A DNA stretch of 64,000 nt, taken from NCBI GenBank assembly GCA_021151835.1, contig JAGKWO010000007.1:74784-138783 (forward strand), written 5' to 3'. This stretch comes from Gammaproteobacteria bacterium (GTDB lineage Bacteria > Pseudomonadota > Gammaproteobacteria > Pseudomonadales > Cellvibrionaceae). Below are positions 43,255 to 52,119 of this stretch, one piece after another (the stretch's first letter is position 1; every line of letters starts with the position of its first letter). The notes under the pieces are model-generated. The model worked only from the letters and a program-made list of their open reading frames with translations. It made no database searches and had not been told where the DNA came from. The position numbers and the translations under genes were made by a program.

Positions 43255-44679
43255 ATGCATATATCTATGCCAAATTTTGAAGCTACCCGTGTGTTGGTGG
43301 TAGGTGATGTGATGCTTGACCGCTACTGGCATGGCATCAGTACAAGAATATCGCCCGAAGCGCCGGTACCGGTGGTGAAAGTCGATCAAATTCAGGACCG
43401 CCCCGGTGGCGGAGCCAACGTAGCGCTCAATATGGCTGCGTTGGGAGTAGGTGTTTCATTGATTGGTGTTGTTGGCCAGGACAGGGAGGGGCAGATACTG
43501 GAATCCTTCCTTAAAACCGCAGGCATCGATATTGATTTTCAGCAATCATCGAATAAACCCACCATTACAAAATTACGCGTCGTGAGCCGTCATCAGCAAT
43601 TATTGCGGATGGATTTTGAAGACACATTTGATGCATCTGATAGCTCAACGTTCGCTGAGAAAGTTAAACAGCAAATTACTGGTGCGGATGTGCTGGTGTT
43701 GTCTGATTACGCCAAAGGCAGCCTGCAGGATTGCCAGGCTCTGATAAGTATTGCGCGCGCAGCGGGTGTTCCGGTGCTGGTTGATCCCAAAGGCCAGGAT
43801 TTTGTGCGTTACCGGGGAGCAACGATATTAACCCCCAATTTCCATGAGTTTGAATCCGTAGTCGGTAAATGTTCAAGTGAGCACGACCTGATTGATAAAG
43901 GTGAAATACTCATGCGTGAGCTGGAGTTGCATGCGCTTCTGATAACCCGCGGAGAACATGGGATGACCCTGCTGAGACCGGGTTTGTCGGAGTTTCATCT
44001 ACCGGCTCGTGGCCTGGAAGTCTTTGATGTGACCGGCGCTGGTGATACGGTCATTGCCACATTGGCAGCGGCCATTGCGGCGGGACAACCATTGCCGGAG
44101 GCGACAGCGTTGGCCAACCTTGCTGCGGGTATTGTTGTTGGCAAGTTGGGTACTGCGGCGGTAAGTGGTCCGGAGTTGCGGCGTGCCATCATCGCTGAGC
44201 AGGGGGCGCAACGCGGTGTCGTCACTGAAGAGCAATTGTTATTGGCCATTGAAGATGCCCGTGCAAGCGGTGAGCGGTTGGTATTTACCAATGGTTGCTT
44301 CGATATTATCCATGCGGGCCATGTTGGTTATCTGGAAGAAGCCCGCAAACAGGGGGATCGCCTTATTGTGGCGGTAAATTCGGACCCCTCTATCCGCCGG
44401 TTGAAAGGCAGTGGCCGCCCGATTAACCCGCTTGATCGCCGTATGGCTGTGCTGGCAGGATTGGAGGCAGTGGATTGGGTGGTGTCTTTTGATGAAGATA
44501 CACCTGAACGTTTACTGCGCCGAGTGAAGCCCGATGTTCTGGTTAAGGGCGGTGACTATCGCGAAGACCAGGTTGTGGGTGGGAATATCGTGAAGGCTTA
44601 CGGCGGCAAGGTTAAAGTCCTTAGCTTTTTTGATAATTGTTCAACAACATCCATCGTGAATAAAATTCGCAAACAATAG
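43255..44679 (+). CDS. hldE: Bifunctional heptose-7-phosphate kinase/heptose-1-phosphate adenylyltransferase
   Basis: The 474-residue protein has a PfkB-type kinase domain (about 1-320: VVGDVMLDRYWHG, DRPGGGANVALNMA, VFDVTGAGDTVIATLA) and a cytidylyltransferase-like domain (FTNGCFDIIHAGHVGYLEEA, then NSDPSIRRLKG). It makes ADP-D-glycero-manno-heptose for WaaF-type enzymes. The start at 43255 aligns exactly with Pseudomonas HldE; an ATG 12 bases upstream is possible. It ends the LPS gene group. Confidence 0.94.
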   Translation: MHISMPNFEATRVLVVGDVMLDRYWHGISTRISPEAPVPVVKVDQIQDRPGGGANVALNMAALGVGVSLIGVVGQDREGQILESFLKTAGIDIDFQQSSNKPTITKLRVVSRHQQLLRMDFEDTFDASDSSTFAEKVKQQITGADVLVLSDYAKGSLQDCQALISIARAAGVPVLVDPKGQDFVRYRGATILTPNFHEFESVVGKCSSEHDLIDKGEILMRELELHALLITRGEHGMTLLRPGLSEFHLPARGLEVFDVTGAGDTVIATLAAAIAAGQPLPEATALANLAAGIVVGKLGTAAVSGPELRRAIIAEQGAQRGVVTEEQLLLAIEDARASGERLVFTNGCFDIIHAGHVGYLEEARKQGDRLIVAVNSDPSIRRLKGSGRPINPLDRRMAVLAGLEAVDWVVSFDEDTPERLLRRVKPDVLVKGGDYREDQVVGGNIVKAYGGKVKVLSFFDNCSTTSIVNKIRKQ

Positions 44680-44691
44680 TTTTTCGCCAAT

Positions 44692-44719
44692 AAAAAAGCC
44701 TCCACCTGGAGGCTTTTTT
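44692..44719. terminator. Bidirectional terminator between hldE and yqhD
   Basis: AAAAAAGCCTCC and GGAGGCTTTTTT form a perfect stem with an ACCT loop. It serves both convergent genes. Confidence 0.92.
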
Positions 44720-44739
44720 GTTTCTGTCATCGGAATTTA

Positions 44740-45894
44740 TCAGGCCGCAAGTTCCAGTATTTCACGCGAGGCTTCAGGTGTGATCACTCCGTGTTCGCCC
44801 AATGCAAGCAAGTCATGCTTTACTAGCATATCAACCAGTTTAGGGATGGATTCACGCCCCACGCCGTAACCGCTTAGTGTTGTCGGGTTGCCCATTTGTT
44901 CGAAGAACTGGCGGGTTGCAGCGATAGCGGCATCAATCAATTCCTCTTCATTCGATTGCATAAGCCCCCAGACGCGACGCCCGTACTGCACAAGTTTGCC
45001 GTGTTTTTTCGCCCGTTGATGCTGCATCACGGCTGGTAAAACTACCGACAGGGTTTGTGCGTGATCCAGCCCGTGCATGGCAGTGAGTTCGTGGCCAATC
45101 ATATGGGTCGCCCAGTCTTGCGGCACACCCACACCGATCAGGCCATTCAACGCCATGGTTGCTGCCCACATTACATTGGCGCGCACCTGGTAATTGGTAG
45201 GTTCTTTCAAGGCGCGCGGGCCTTCTTCGATCAGGGTCATCAACAGGCCTTCGGCAAAGCGATCCTGGACTTTTGCATCCACCGGATAAGTCAGGTACTG
45301 CTCCATGATGTGGACGAATGCATCGACCACACCATTCGCAATTTGGCGTGGCGGCAAACTGTAGGTGGTGGTTGGATCAAGAATGGCGAATCGGGGATAA
45401 ACCAATGGGCTGCCAAACGCGAGCTTTTCCTGGGTGGATGCACGGGTGATTACCGAGTTGCCATTACTTTCAGTTCCGGTTGCGGGCAGAGTCAGGACGC
45501 AACCGATTGGCAGTGCGGAATGGAAAGCCTGGTTTTTGGCCATGATGTCCCACGGTTCCCCATCAAAATCGACCGCTGCCGCAATCAGCTTTGTGCCGTC
45601 AATAACACTGCCGCCGCCCACCGGCAACAGGAAGTCGATTTTTTCTTTCTTAACCAGCTCAACGGCTTTCATCAGGGTTTCGTAGTGAGGGTTAGGCTCA
45701 ATCCCGCCAAATTCAAACCAGGTTTTTCCTTCCAGCGCTTGCACGACCTGGTTGTAAACACCGTTTTTCTTGATCGATCCGCCGCCATAGGTAACCAGGA
45801 CCCTGGCATTGGCTGGAACCAAATTGGCGAGTTCTTTTATCTGGCCTTCACCGAAAACGATTTTAGTGGGATTGGAGAATATAAAATTTTGCAT
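44740..45894 (-). CDS. yqhD: NADPH-dependent aldehyde reductase (YqhD-type alcohol dehydrogenase)
   Basis: The 384-residue protein is collinear with E. coli YqhD over its full length. Shared stretches include VLVTYGGGSIKKNGV, FGGIEPNPHYETLM, LTLPATGTESNGNSVI and WAATMALNGLIGVGVPQDWA. Metal ligands are in VVDAFVHIMEQY and in GHELTAMHGLDHAQTL. YqhD reduces short-chain and lipid-peroxidation aldehydes with NADPH. No YqhC-like regulator is adjacent. A 655-residue-scale neighbour is absent, so it appears monocistronic. Confidence 0.92.
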   Translation of the reverse strand: MQNFIFSNPTKIVFGEGQIKELANLVPANARVLVTYGGGSIKKNGVYNQVVQALEGKTWFEFGGIEPNPHYETLMKAVELVKKEKIDFLLPVGGGSVIDGTKLIAAAVDFDGEPWDIMAKNQAFHSALPIGCVLTLPATGTESNGNSVITRASTQEKLAFGSPLVYPRFAILDPTTTYSLPPRQIANGVVDAFVHIMEQYLTYPVDAKVQDRFAEGLLMTLIEEGPRALKEPTNYQVRANVMWAATMALNGLIGVGVPQDWATHMIGHELTAMHGLDHAQTLSVVLPAVMQHQRAKKHGKLVQYGRRVWGLMQSNEEELIDAAIAATRQFFEQMGNPTTLSGYGVGRESIPKLVDMLVKHDLLALGEHGVITPEASREILELAA

Positions 45895-45978
45895 GAGTAA
45901 TCTCTCCGTGCTGTTGTGTACTAGTGGAGTGCGACTCTGGCGAGTCTTGTGGGTTTATTCAATGCTGCTTACGCAAAT

Positions 45979-46323
45979 TTACGACGGCAGGATCCAGATA
46001 CTATTGTTGATGATCTGGTGGGGAATTGCCTGCAAGCTGCGCCCGGTACACGGGCCTGAAACACATTGACCTGAGTTGATAACAAACAAAGCACCGTGGT
46101 TAGCGCATTGGATCATGCTGCCGCTGCTATCCAAGAACTGGTCCGCTGTCCATTCAAGCGGGATTCCCAGATGCGGGCAGCTATTGCTATAAACATAAAC
46201 AGTTCCGCAATCATTCACCGCAAATACTTTGTTACTTGCAAACCCCTTGCTGCTGCCTTCAGGTAAATCATCCAAAGTGCAGAGCAAGGTTAATTGTGTT
46301 GCTGGCTTTTCAGGGGACGTCAT
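45979..46323 (-). CDS. Small Rieske [2Fe-2S] protein
   Basis: This 114-residue protein is a stand-alone Rieske domain: the Cys-x-His box is in NSCPHLGIPLEW and the Cys-x2-His box in IQCANHGALF. No signal peptide or membrane segment is seen, so it is probably cytoplasmic and ferredoxin-like. Its ATG overlaps the stop of the protease gene by four bases (ATGA), which suggests translational coupling. The electron partner is unknown. Confidence 0.88.
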   Translation of the reverse strand: MTSPEKPATQLTLLCTLDDLPEGSSKGFASNKVFAVNDCGTVYVYSNSCPHLGIPLEWTADQFLDSSGSMIQCANHGALFVINSGQCVSGPCTGRSLQAIPHQIINNSIWILPS

Positions 46324-47363
46324 TGCGGGGCAATAAGGCGCACTTTACGGGTCAGCAATTTGCCTTCACGTACCACACTGACATTCACCTTATCGCCGGG
46401 TTTGTAATGTTCCAATGCGCTGAGCAGTTGGTCATCATTGGTAACCGGATAATCTTCAATCGCGACTATCACATCCCCCAGGCTGATTTGGCCCCAATTG
46501 TTGCGTTTGGCACCTTGCAAACCGGCTTCAGCCGCCGGCGAGTTGGGTTCAATACGCAAAATCGGTACACCTTCAATCCCTATCTGTTGGGCCCATTGAT
46601 CTGGCGCCACAGCGATACCCAGCACCGGGCGAACAATTCGCCCGTGGGCAATCAGCTCGGGTACCACTTCTTTTACGGTATTAACCGGAATTGCAAAGCC
46701 AATCCCGGCGCTGGCGCCGCTCGGGCTGTAGATCATGGTGTTAACACCAATCAATTTCCCCTCGGAGTTGAGCAATGGGCCACCGGAGTTGCCGGGGTTA
46801 ATGGCTGCATCAGTCTGGATAACATTGGTGATCTTGCGCTGGTTGGGCGATTCAATTTCCCGCCCCAGTGCACTGACTACGCCGGTAGTGAGGGTTGCAT
46901 CCAAACCAAACGGGTTGCCAATTGCCAATACTTTGCGGCCCACACGCAAATCGCCCGAATCCCCCAGCGGCAAAGCTTTGAGCTTGGCCGCCGGAGCATC
47001 GATTTTAAGCACGGCGATATCGCGTTCCGGGGCAAGCCCCACCACGGTTGCCGGCCAATTGGACTGGTCTTGAAGGGTGATAGTGATTTTGCGCGCGCCC
47101 TCTACTACATGGAAATTGGTCACTATGTAGCCTTTATCATCCCATACAAATCCGGTTCCCGAGCCACGGGGCATAGTAACCAGATCGAATGAGTAGGGAT
47201 CACGGGCGAGTTGTTGGTTGGTGACGAACACTACACTGGGGCGCGAAACCTCAAACACTTCCATGCTGTTCTTTTCGTCATCGGTAGAAAATGCCTGAAC
47301 GGTCGCGCTCATGGCGCTGGCGCCGGTCAGGACACTGAGTACAAGCCAGCGCCAGAGTTTCAT
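46320..47363 (-). CDS. Periplasmic DegP/DegS-like S1C serine protease with one PDZ domain
   Basis: The 347-residue protein has a signal peptide, a trypsin-like domain with His85 (TNFHVVEGA), Asp115 (ERDIAVLKI) and Ser193 (NPGNSGGPLL), and a single C-terminal PDZ domain (VPILRIEPNSPAAEAGLQGA). One PDZ and this length resemble DegS, but the N-terminus looks like a cleavable signal rather than a clear anchor. It probably has a protein-quality role in the envelope. It lies 21 bases downstream of htpX and overlaps the Rieske gene. Confidence 0.87.
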   Translation of the reverse strand: MKLWRWLVLSVLTGASAMSATVQAFSTDDEKNSMEVFEVSRPSVVFVTNQQLARDPYSFDLVTMPRGSGTGFVWDDKGYIVTNFHVVEGARKITITLQDQSNWPATVVGLAPERDIAVLKIDAPAAKLKALPLGDSGDLRVGRKVLAIGNPFGLDATLTTGVVSALGREIESPNQRKITNVIQTDAAINPGNSGGPLLNSEGKLIGVNTMIYSPSGASAGIGFAIPVNTVKEVVPELIAHGRIVRPVLGIAVAPDQWAQQIGIEGVPILRIEPNSPAAEAGLQGAKRNNWGQISLGDVIVAIEDYPVTNDDQLLSALEHYKPGDKVNVSVVREGKLLTRKVRLIAPQ

Positions 47364-47384
47364 GGGGACGGTCTCCAGCAAGGA

Positions 47385-48260
47385 TTAAGCAGCGTCACGT
47401 AACGCTTGAATACGCGCTTCCAGGGGGGGATGGCTTGCAAACAGATTACGCACGCCACCGCTGATACCGAAAGCACGCATGCTGGTTGGCAATGGGCTTT
47501 CCGCTCCGGCATTGGTTTCAGCCTGCAAACGCTGCAAAGCGCGGATCATGGCACCGCGGTCTGCCAGGGTTGCACCGGCTTCATCGGCCCGATATTCGCG
47601 ATAGCGGGAGAACGCCGCTACGATCATGGATGCAAGGATACCTAACACGATTTCTGCGATGAAAGTGGTAATCATGAAGGCAAAGCCACGGCCATCTTCA
47701 TTTTTAAATACAACGCGGTCCACCAGGTCGCCGATAATACGCGCGAAGAACATTACAAAGGTGTTTACTACGCCCTGGATCAGGCTCAGGGTAATCATAT
47801 CGCCATTGGCAACGTGACCGATTTCATGGGCCAGCACGGCTTTCACTTCATCGCGCTCAAACCGTTGTAGCAAGCCAAGGCTCACCGCCACCAACGCGGC
47901 ATTGCGGTTCCAGCCTGTGGCAAATGCATTGGATTCCTGGGCAGCGAAAACACCGATTTCCGGGGTTTTAATACCGGCTTTCTGGGACAGCTCAACAACA
48001 GTATCTACCAGCCATTGTTCATCGGCGTTGCGCGGTTGTTCGATCAACTGCACGCCCATGGTTTTTTTGGCCATCCACTTGGACAAAAACAGGGAAATAA
48101 AAGAGCCGACAAAGCCGAAAACGGCACAGAAAATCAGCAGGTTTTGCAAATCCAGGCCGCCTGCGGTGCGGTAATTACCAACACCCAGCAAGCTTAAAAC
48201 TACACCTGCCACCAGCATTACAGCAAGGTTAGTGAGTAAAAACAGGCCTATGCGTAACAC
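47385..48260 (-). CDS. htpX: Membrane zinc metalloprotease HtpX
   Basis: The 291-residue protein has N-terminal membrane helices (LRIGLFLLTNLAVMLVAGVV) and the M48 zinc motif HEIGHVANGDM, with the third ligand Glu in YREYRADEAGA. HtpX is the heat-inducible inner-membrane protease that partners FtsH. I prefer the GTG at 48260: GGGAG stands eight bases upstream and the product then begins collinearly with E. coli HtpX (MMRIALFLLTN). An ATG at 48275 would add five residues without a ribosome-binding site. Next downstream is the DegP-like protease, making an envelope-protease pair. Confidence 0.92.
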   Translation of the reverse strand: MLRIGLFLLTNLAVMLVAGVVLSLLGVGNYRTAGGLDLQNLLIFCAVFGFVGSFISLFLSKWMAKKTMGVQLIEQPRNADEQWLVDTVVELSQKAGIKTPEIGVFAAQESNAFATGWNRNAALVAVSLGLLQRFERDEVKAVLAHEIGHVANGDMITLSLIQGVVNTFVMFFARIIGDLVDRVVFKNEDGRGFAFMITTFIAEIVLGILASMIVAAFSRYREYRADEAGATLADRGAMIRALQRLQAETNAGAESPLPTSMRAFGISGGVRNLFASHPPLEARIQALRDAA

Positions 48261-48319
48261 GATATTATCTCCCATGGGTTATATAAGATTCGCTGCTTAA
48301 TACGCAGCATCGCGGGAGT

Positions 48320-48349
48320 ATATGTGTACGAGGCGTAAAAATTTCAACC
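48320..48349 (-). promoter_or_regulatory. Candidate heat-shock (sigma-32-type) promoter of htpX
   Basis: On the minus strand GGTTGAAA (48349-48342) is followed after 14 bases by ACACATAT (48327-48320), near the sigma-32 consensus GxTTGAAA/CCCCATxT. htpX is a known heat-shock gene. A sigma-70 reading of the same region (TTGAAA/TATACT) has a long spacer. Confidence 0.4.
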
Positions 48350-48380
48350 GTAAACGGTGTTAAGAAAGGAAAACCCGGCA

Positions 48381-48535
48381 ATAAAAATGGCCGCCTCAAG
48401 GGCGGCCCAAGCAACCGTGTTAGCCGAGAGACCTTCGGAGAGGAAAGCCCCAGGGGGTGAGTAAACTCGCTAATCGACTTGCAGGGCGATTAAGGATTCT
48501 ACTCAACTGCTGTGCGGGAGATGCCATACAGCAGT
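48381..48535 (-). ncRNA. Candidate intergenic small RNA of about 155 nt
   Basis: The minus strand has a good promoter (48569-48542), a 5' hairpin built from ACTCACTGCTGT and ACAGCAGTTGAGT with one bulge, a middle segment with further pairing potential (CTCTCCGAAGGTCTCTCGG), and a terminator hairpin GGCCGCC/GGCGGCC (48407-48389) followed by a T-rich run. No protein frame fits. I do not recognise it as a known RNA family. It lies between the cyclic-nucleotide-binding gene and htpX; it could also act as an attenuated leader. Confidence 0.55.
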
Positions 48536-48541
48536 GAGTTA

Positions 48542-48569
48542 ATAATAATCTTTCTCACCTATAAGTCAA
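48542..48569 (-). promoter_or_regulatory. Sigma-70 promoter of the candidate small RNA
   Basis: TTGACT (48569-48564), a 16-base spacer and TATTAT (48547-48542) on the minus strand. Confidence 0.55.
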
Positions 48570-48593
48570 TTCTTTTTTGAGAATTATTCTTAT

Positions 48594-49391
48594 TTATGAT
48601 GTTTTGGATGTCTTTAGCTGCAATAACTGGGTGTTTAATTGATTAATTTTGGCAGCCATCTCCTCGATGAGGCCAAGGCAGATCTGTGGTTGATGTTCAA
48701 TTAATGTAATAAATTCTTCTTTCCGCACCGCTAAAACAGTGCAATCACTGCTTGCAATCACAGATGCGATACGGGGTTGGCGAGTGAAAACAGCCAGGGC
48801 GCCGAAGATTTCATTAGCATTGATTTCCCCGACCTTAATTCCGTCACACACTGCGTCAGCCGACCCTTCCAGCAAGGTGTAAACCTTATGTGCGGCATCG
48901 CCTTGCTGAATAATCGTTTCTCCCGCGCGATAGTGCATAAAGCCCGCCGAAGGCTGGAACTCGCTACGCAATTCCTGGGTAAATGCCTGTTCGTAGAGGC
49001 TCAGTGTGCAAAGCAGGTAATACGCCCAATTGCGTTGGCTTTTCAGGTCGGTATTGACCGCAGTTACCAGTGCATCGCGCTCATAAGCTACAAACGTAAC
49101 CGGGGCTTTACAGGAGAATTGGCCTTGGGGAAGGTTAAGGGAGCGCGGCAGGCCAAGCAGGTCGCCCTCGGTGAAATGCATTACTAATTTGCCATTCAAG
49201 TAATAATCTACCTGGCCTTCGATAACGCGCAGCAGCCGTGTCGGGGTTATATCCGCAAATAGGTCATTGCTGGCGTTGACAACAAATGGATCATCCGCGG
49301 GTTCAACCAGTGCACATAAAAGGTCACTAAGGCCGCGCAATTTGGCGGCCAAGTCAGACATCAATTCAGACTGCTTAATAGGGAAGTGCAT
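48594..49391 (-). CDS. Cyclic-nucleotide-binding-domain protein without HTH
   Basis: The 265-residue protein ends with a CRP-type cyclic-nucleotide-binding domain (about 150-245: YRAGETIIQQGDAAHKVYTL, then GEINANEIFGALAVFTRQPR). The N-terminal half (LFADITPTRLLRVIEGQVDY and GDLLGLPRSL) looks like a second, degenerate copy of the same fold. A C-terminal helix (GLIEEMAAKINQLNTQLLQL) is present but no DNA-binding domain. It is probably a signalling or regulatory subunit; the ligand cannot be deduced. Confidence 0.8.
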   Translation of the reverse strand: MHFPIKQSELMSDLAAKLRGLSDLLCALVEPADDPFVVNASNDLFADITPTRLLRVIEGQVDYYLNGKLVMHFTEGDLLGLPRSLNLPQGQFSCKAPVTFVAYERDALVTAVNTDLKSQRNWAYYLLCTLSLYEQAFTQELRSEFQPSAGFMHYRAGETIIQQGDAAHKVYTLLEGSADAVCDGIKVGEINANEIFGALAVFTRQPRIASVIASSDCTVLAVRKEEFITLIEHQPQICLGLIEEMAAKINQLNTQLLQLKTSKTS

Positions 49392-49505
49392 AAGGCCTCA
49401 AGTCACTAAATAGCGTAAACAATACGTTTTTTAGTGTAGCCTGTGTCACCGGAAAATTTGTATTTCCCGCTTCAGTCTGTGACCCTTGTGCCGTTTTTAG
49501 CAAAC

Positions 49506-49802
49506 TCAGGCCGTGGCCTGGGTAAAACCGCCACCGCTTTCGGGTAGTTCCGCTTCAAAGACAAGCCGGGCTTTCAAATCAGAAGGAAGGTCGTTCCAAT
49601 GGACATCCATTAACGCTCCCTGCAGAGCATAAAGCATGACTTTGGAAACGTTGATATCGCGAGCCCTGATACGACGATAAGCTTCGACAGCGCCCATTCG
49701 TTTGAGGTCGGCGTGGGTGTTAATCCCTATTGCACGCAGGATATTTACCGATGCCATTCCAAGGTTCTTTAATTGCAATAACTCACTATGACAGGCAGTC
49801 AT
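49506..49802 (-). CDS. TfoX C-terminal-domain protein
   Basis: The 98-residue protein is a stand-alone TfoX/Sxy C-terminal domain: LLQLKNLGMASVNILRAIGI, HADLKRMGAVEAYRRI and ALQGALMDVHWNDLP match the helical domain. The N-terminal TfoX domain found in competence regulators is missing. Start at ATG 49802; an upstream TTG is unlikely. Such short proteins are common in Gammaproteobacteria and have no assigned role. Confidence 0.82.
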   Translation of the reverse strand: MTACHSELLQLKNLGMASVNILRAIGINTHADLKRMGAVEAYRRIRARDINVSKVMLYALQGALMDVHWNDLPSDLKARLVFEAELPESGGGFTQATA

Positions 49803-49985
49803 ACAATGCAATCTCCATTTATTATTATCGGATGTTGTGTTTAAAATTCCCGTTAACAGCGCAGGCTTATCTTACATACTTGCTTCTCTTGTGCAATCCC
49901 TTTCGACTGAAAGAGCTGAAACTTAAGATCAGCGGTGGAAAATTATTTTGCCTGCTGGCGTATGTTGTAGCGATTGTTTTTATTC

Positions 49986-50693
49986 ATGAATCCAGTTCGC
50001 CGGAGAAATCAGGTGCTTGACCCGATACAACGCCAATTACTTGGACTCGATGAAAATTTTCTGGCGTACTCTCCGGAGTTGAACAGCCGGCTTCATCCAG
50101 CAACTCTAGCAGCAGTTTTGGATTTGCGCGCGCGCGCCGCAAAATTTGATTTCGATTTGCGAATTGCGAGCAGTTTTCGTAGTTTTGAGCGGCAATTATT
50201 GATCTGGAATAACAAGGCGCTCGGTCTTCGTCCGGTATTGGACTCTGCCGGCCTGCCAGTAGAGATGCATCGTTTGGATGAACGCGAAAAAGTGTTTGCG
50301 ATTTTGCGTTGGTCGGCGTTACCAGGCGCCTCCCGCCATCATTGGGGTAGTGATTTCGATGTGTATGGCGCTTCACACATCGATCCGGAATATCAGGTAC
50401 AGCTGACAGTTGCCGAAACCGAAACCGGTGGTCCTTTTGCCGAATTTCATCGCTGGCTGGCGGTTGAGTTGCAGCAATTTAATAGTCAGTTCTATCGCCC
50501 GTACGCTGAAGACCATGGCGGTATAGCACCAGAGCCCTGGCATTTAAGTTATGCGCCACTGGCAAAAAATTACGCGCAACTTTTTACGCTGGATCTCTTG
50601 CGTGCGCAACTTGAGCTGGCGCCGCTGGAGCTTAAAGACACGGTACTGGAAAACCTGGATGAAATTTTTCAGCGCTATATTCGTGTCGATTAA
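49986..50693 (+). CDS. M15-family D-alanyl-D-alanine carboxypeptidase (VanY-like)
   Basis: This 235-residue protein has the LD/DD-carboxypeptidase zinc motifs: SRHHWGSDFDVYG with the first His and Asp, and PEPWHLSYAP with the last His. RIASSFRSFERQLLIWNNKA is the substrate-side helix. No signal peptide is evident at the chosen start, so either export is unusual or the start lies elsewhere. It probably trims peptidoglycan peptides. Confidence 0.87.
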   Translation: MNPVRRRNQVLDPIQRQLLGLDENFLAYSPELNSRLHPATLAAVLDLRARAAKFDFDLRIASSFRSFERQLLIWNNKALGLRPVLDSAGLPVEMHRLDEREKVFAILRWSALPGASRHHWGSDFDVYGASHIDPEYQVQLTVAETETGGPFAEFHRWLAVELQQFNSQFYRPYAEDHGGIAPEPWHLSYAPLAKNYAQLFTLDLLRAQLELAPLELKDTVLENLDEIFQRYIRVD

Positions 50694-50716
50694 TTTCTCA
50701 ATCGGAATAAATTATT

Positions 50717-52081
50717 TTGAATACAACTACTACTGCGGTATCGAAAACAGGCATTCGTGCATGGATGTTATTTGATTGGGCCGCCCAGCCATTTTTTACT
50801 GTCATTATCACGTTTATTTTTGGCCCTTATTTTGTGTCGCGGCTGGCAGGTGATCCCGTTGCCGGGCAGGCAGCCTGGGGATATACGATCACTATTGCAG
50901 GCATTTTGATTGCCATTTTATCGCCGTTATTAGGTGCGATTGCGGATGAAACCGGAAAACGCAAACCCTGGATTGCATTTTTTGCGCTCATTAAAATTAC
51001 TGCGCTCGTGCTGTTATGGCAGGCGGCACCCGGTTCGCCGCTATGGTTGCCAATGTTATGCATAATTGCCGCGATGGTCGCCGCGGAATTTTCCATCGTG
51101 TTTAACGATTCAATGATGCCGCGTTTGATTCCTGCGCAAGATATCGGGCGCATCTCCAATCTGGCCTGGGGGTTGGGTTACGCTGGTGGGCTGGTGGTTT
51201 TATTCAGTGTGCTTTTGCTGCTTGCGGGTAATCCACAAACGGGTAAAACGCTAGCGGGAATAACCCCGTTGTTTGGGCTGGATGCAAATCAAGGCGAGGA
51301 TGCACGCATTACTGGCCCCTATGCTGCACTTTGGTACGCACTGTTTATCCTGCCGATGTTTTTATTCACCCCGGATGCAGGAAAGGGGGCGCCGTTGTTA
51401 CAGGCGATCAATAATAGTATGCGTGATTTAAAAAATACCTTGCGCGAATTAAAGCAGCGCCGCCATTTATTGCGCTTTTTAATCGCGCGCATGATTTACC
51501 AGGACGGTGTTAATGGCTTGCTTGCTCTGGGTGGAACTTTTGCAGCGGGAATGTTTGCCTGGCAAACCATCGAAATGGGTGTATATGGAATTTTATTGCT
51601 GGTGGTTGCCATTGGTGGTTGCGCTTACGCCGGTCGGTTGGATGCTCGTTTGGGCTCTAAAAAAGTGGTGCAATTGAGTTTGTTATGTTTGATTGTGGCA
51701 ACGATCGGTATTATTTCCACTGGTCCGGGTTATACCTTGTTTGGTGCAATTCCATTATCGACGCAAGATAGTGGGGGGTTATTTGCTACCGCCGCGGAAA
51801 AAGCGTATATCGCTTTTGGATTATTAATTGGTATGGCTTTTGGCCCGGTGCAAGCCTCGTCCCGCTCTTATATGGCACGCAGTGTTGAGGTGGATGAAGC
51901 AGGAAAATATTTCGGTATTTATGCGCTCGCCGGACGTGCAACTTCTTTTCTCGCGCCTATATCCGTGGCAACAATTACCACGCTGACCGATTCCGCCCGC
52001 TGGGGAATGGTGGCGCTCATTGTATTTTTAGTCGTCGGGTTTGTATTGCTGTTGAAAGTGGCATATCCAGCCCGCGCATAA
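50717..52081 (+). CDS. MFS transporter of the Atg22/UMF1 type
   Basis: This 454-residue protein has about 12 membrane helices. The start IRAWMLFDWAAQPFFTVIIT matches the conserved N-terminus of the UMF1/Atg22-like MFS branch, so I keep the TTG start at 50717; the first ATG would cut into that motif. GAIADETGKRKPWIAFFAL is the MFS loop motif. Substrate unknown. It lies 23 bases after the M15 peptidase, so it may import peptidoglycan-derived or other small products. Confidence 0.85.
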   Translation: MNTTTTAVSKTGIRAWMLFDWAAQPFFTVIITFIFGPYFVSRLAGDPVAGQAAWGYTITIAGILIAILSPLLGAIADETGKRKPWIAFFALIKITALVLLWQAAPGSPLWLPMLCIIAAMVAAEFSIVFNDSMMPRLIPAQDIGRISNLAWGLGYAGGLVVLFSVLLLLAGNPQTGKTLAGITPLFGLDANQGEDARITGPYAALWYALFILPMFLFTPDAGKGAPLLQAINNSMRDLKNTLRELKQRRHLLRFLIARMIYQDGVNGLLALGGTFAAGMFAWQTIEMGVYGILLLVVAIGGCAYAGRLDARLGSKKVVQLSLLCLIVATIGIISTGPGYTLFGAIPLSTQDSGGLFATAAEKAYIAFGLLIGMAFGPVQASSRSYMARSVEVDEAGKYFGIYALAGRATSFLAPISVATITTLTDSARWGMVALIVFLVVGFVLLLKVAYPARA

Positions 52082-52119
52082 TTTTATGATTGCTAAATTG
52101 ATGTAACGCAGAGGTAAAT

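Noticed and set aside
45055..45900. 281-codon plus-strand frame
   Set aside because: Antisense to yqhD, which aligns end to end with the E. coli enzyme.
46236..47192. 318-codon plus-strand frame
   Set aside because: Antisense to the DegP-like protease, whose triad and PDZ domain are intact; no domain or ribosome-binding site in the antisense reading.
48408..48540. RNase P- or tmRNA-like reading of GAGGAAAG on the plus strand
   Set aside because: Only one short match; the rest of the universally conserved cores is absent.
49730..50020. 96-codon plus-strand frame before the M15 peptidase
   Set aside because: Overlaps the TfoX-domain gene on the other strand and the peptidase start; no recognisable domain, although a small membrane peptide cannot be fully excluded.
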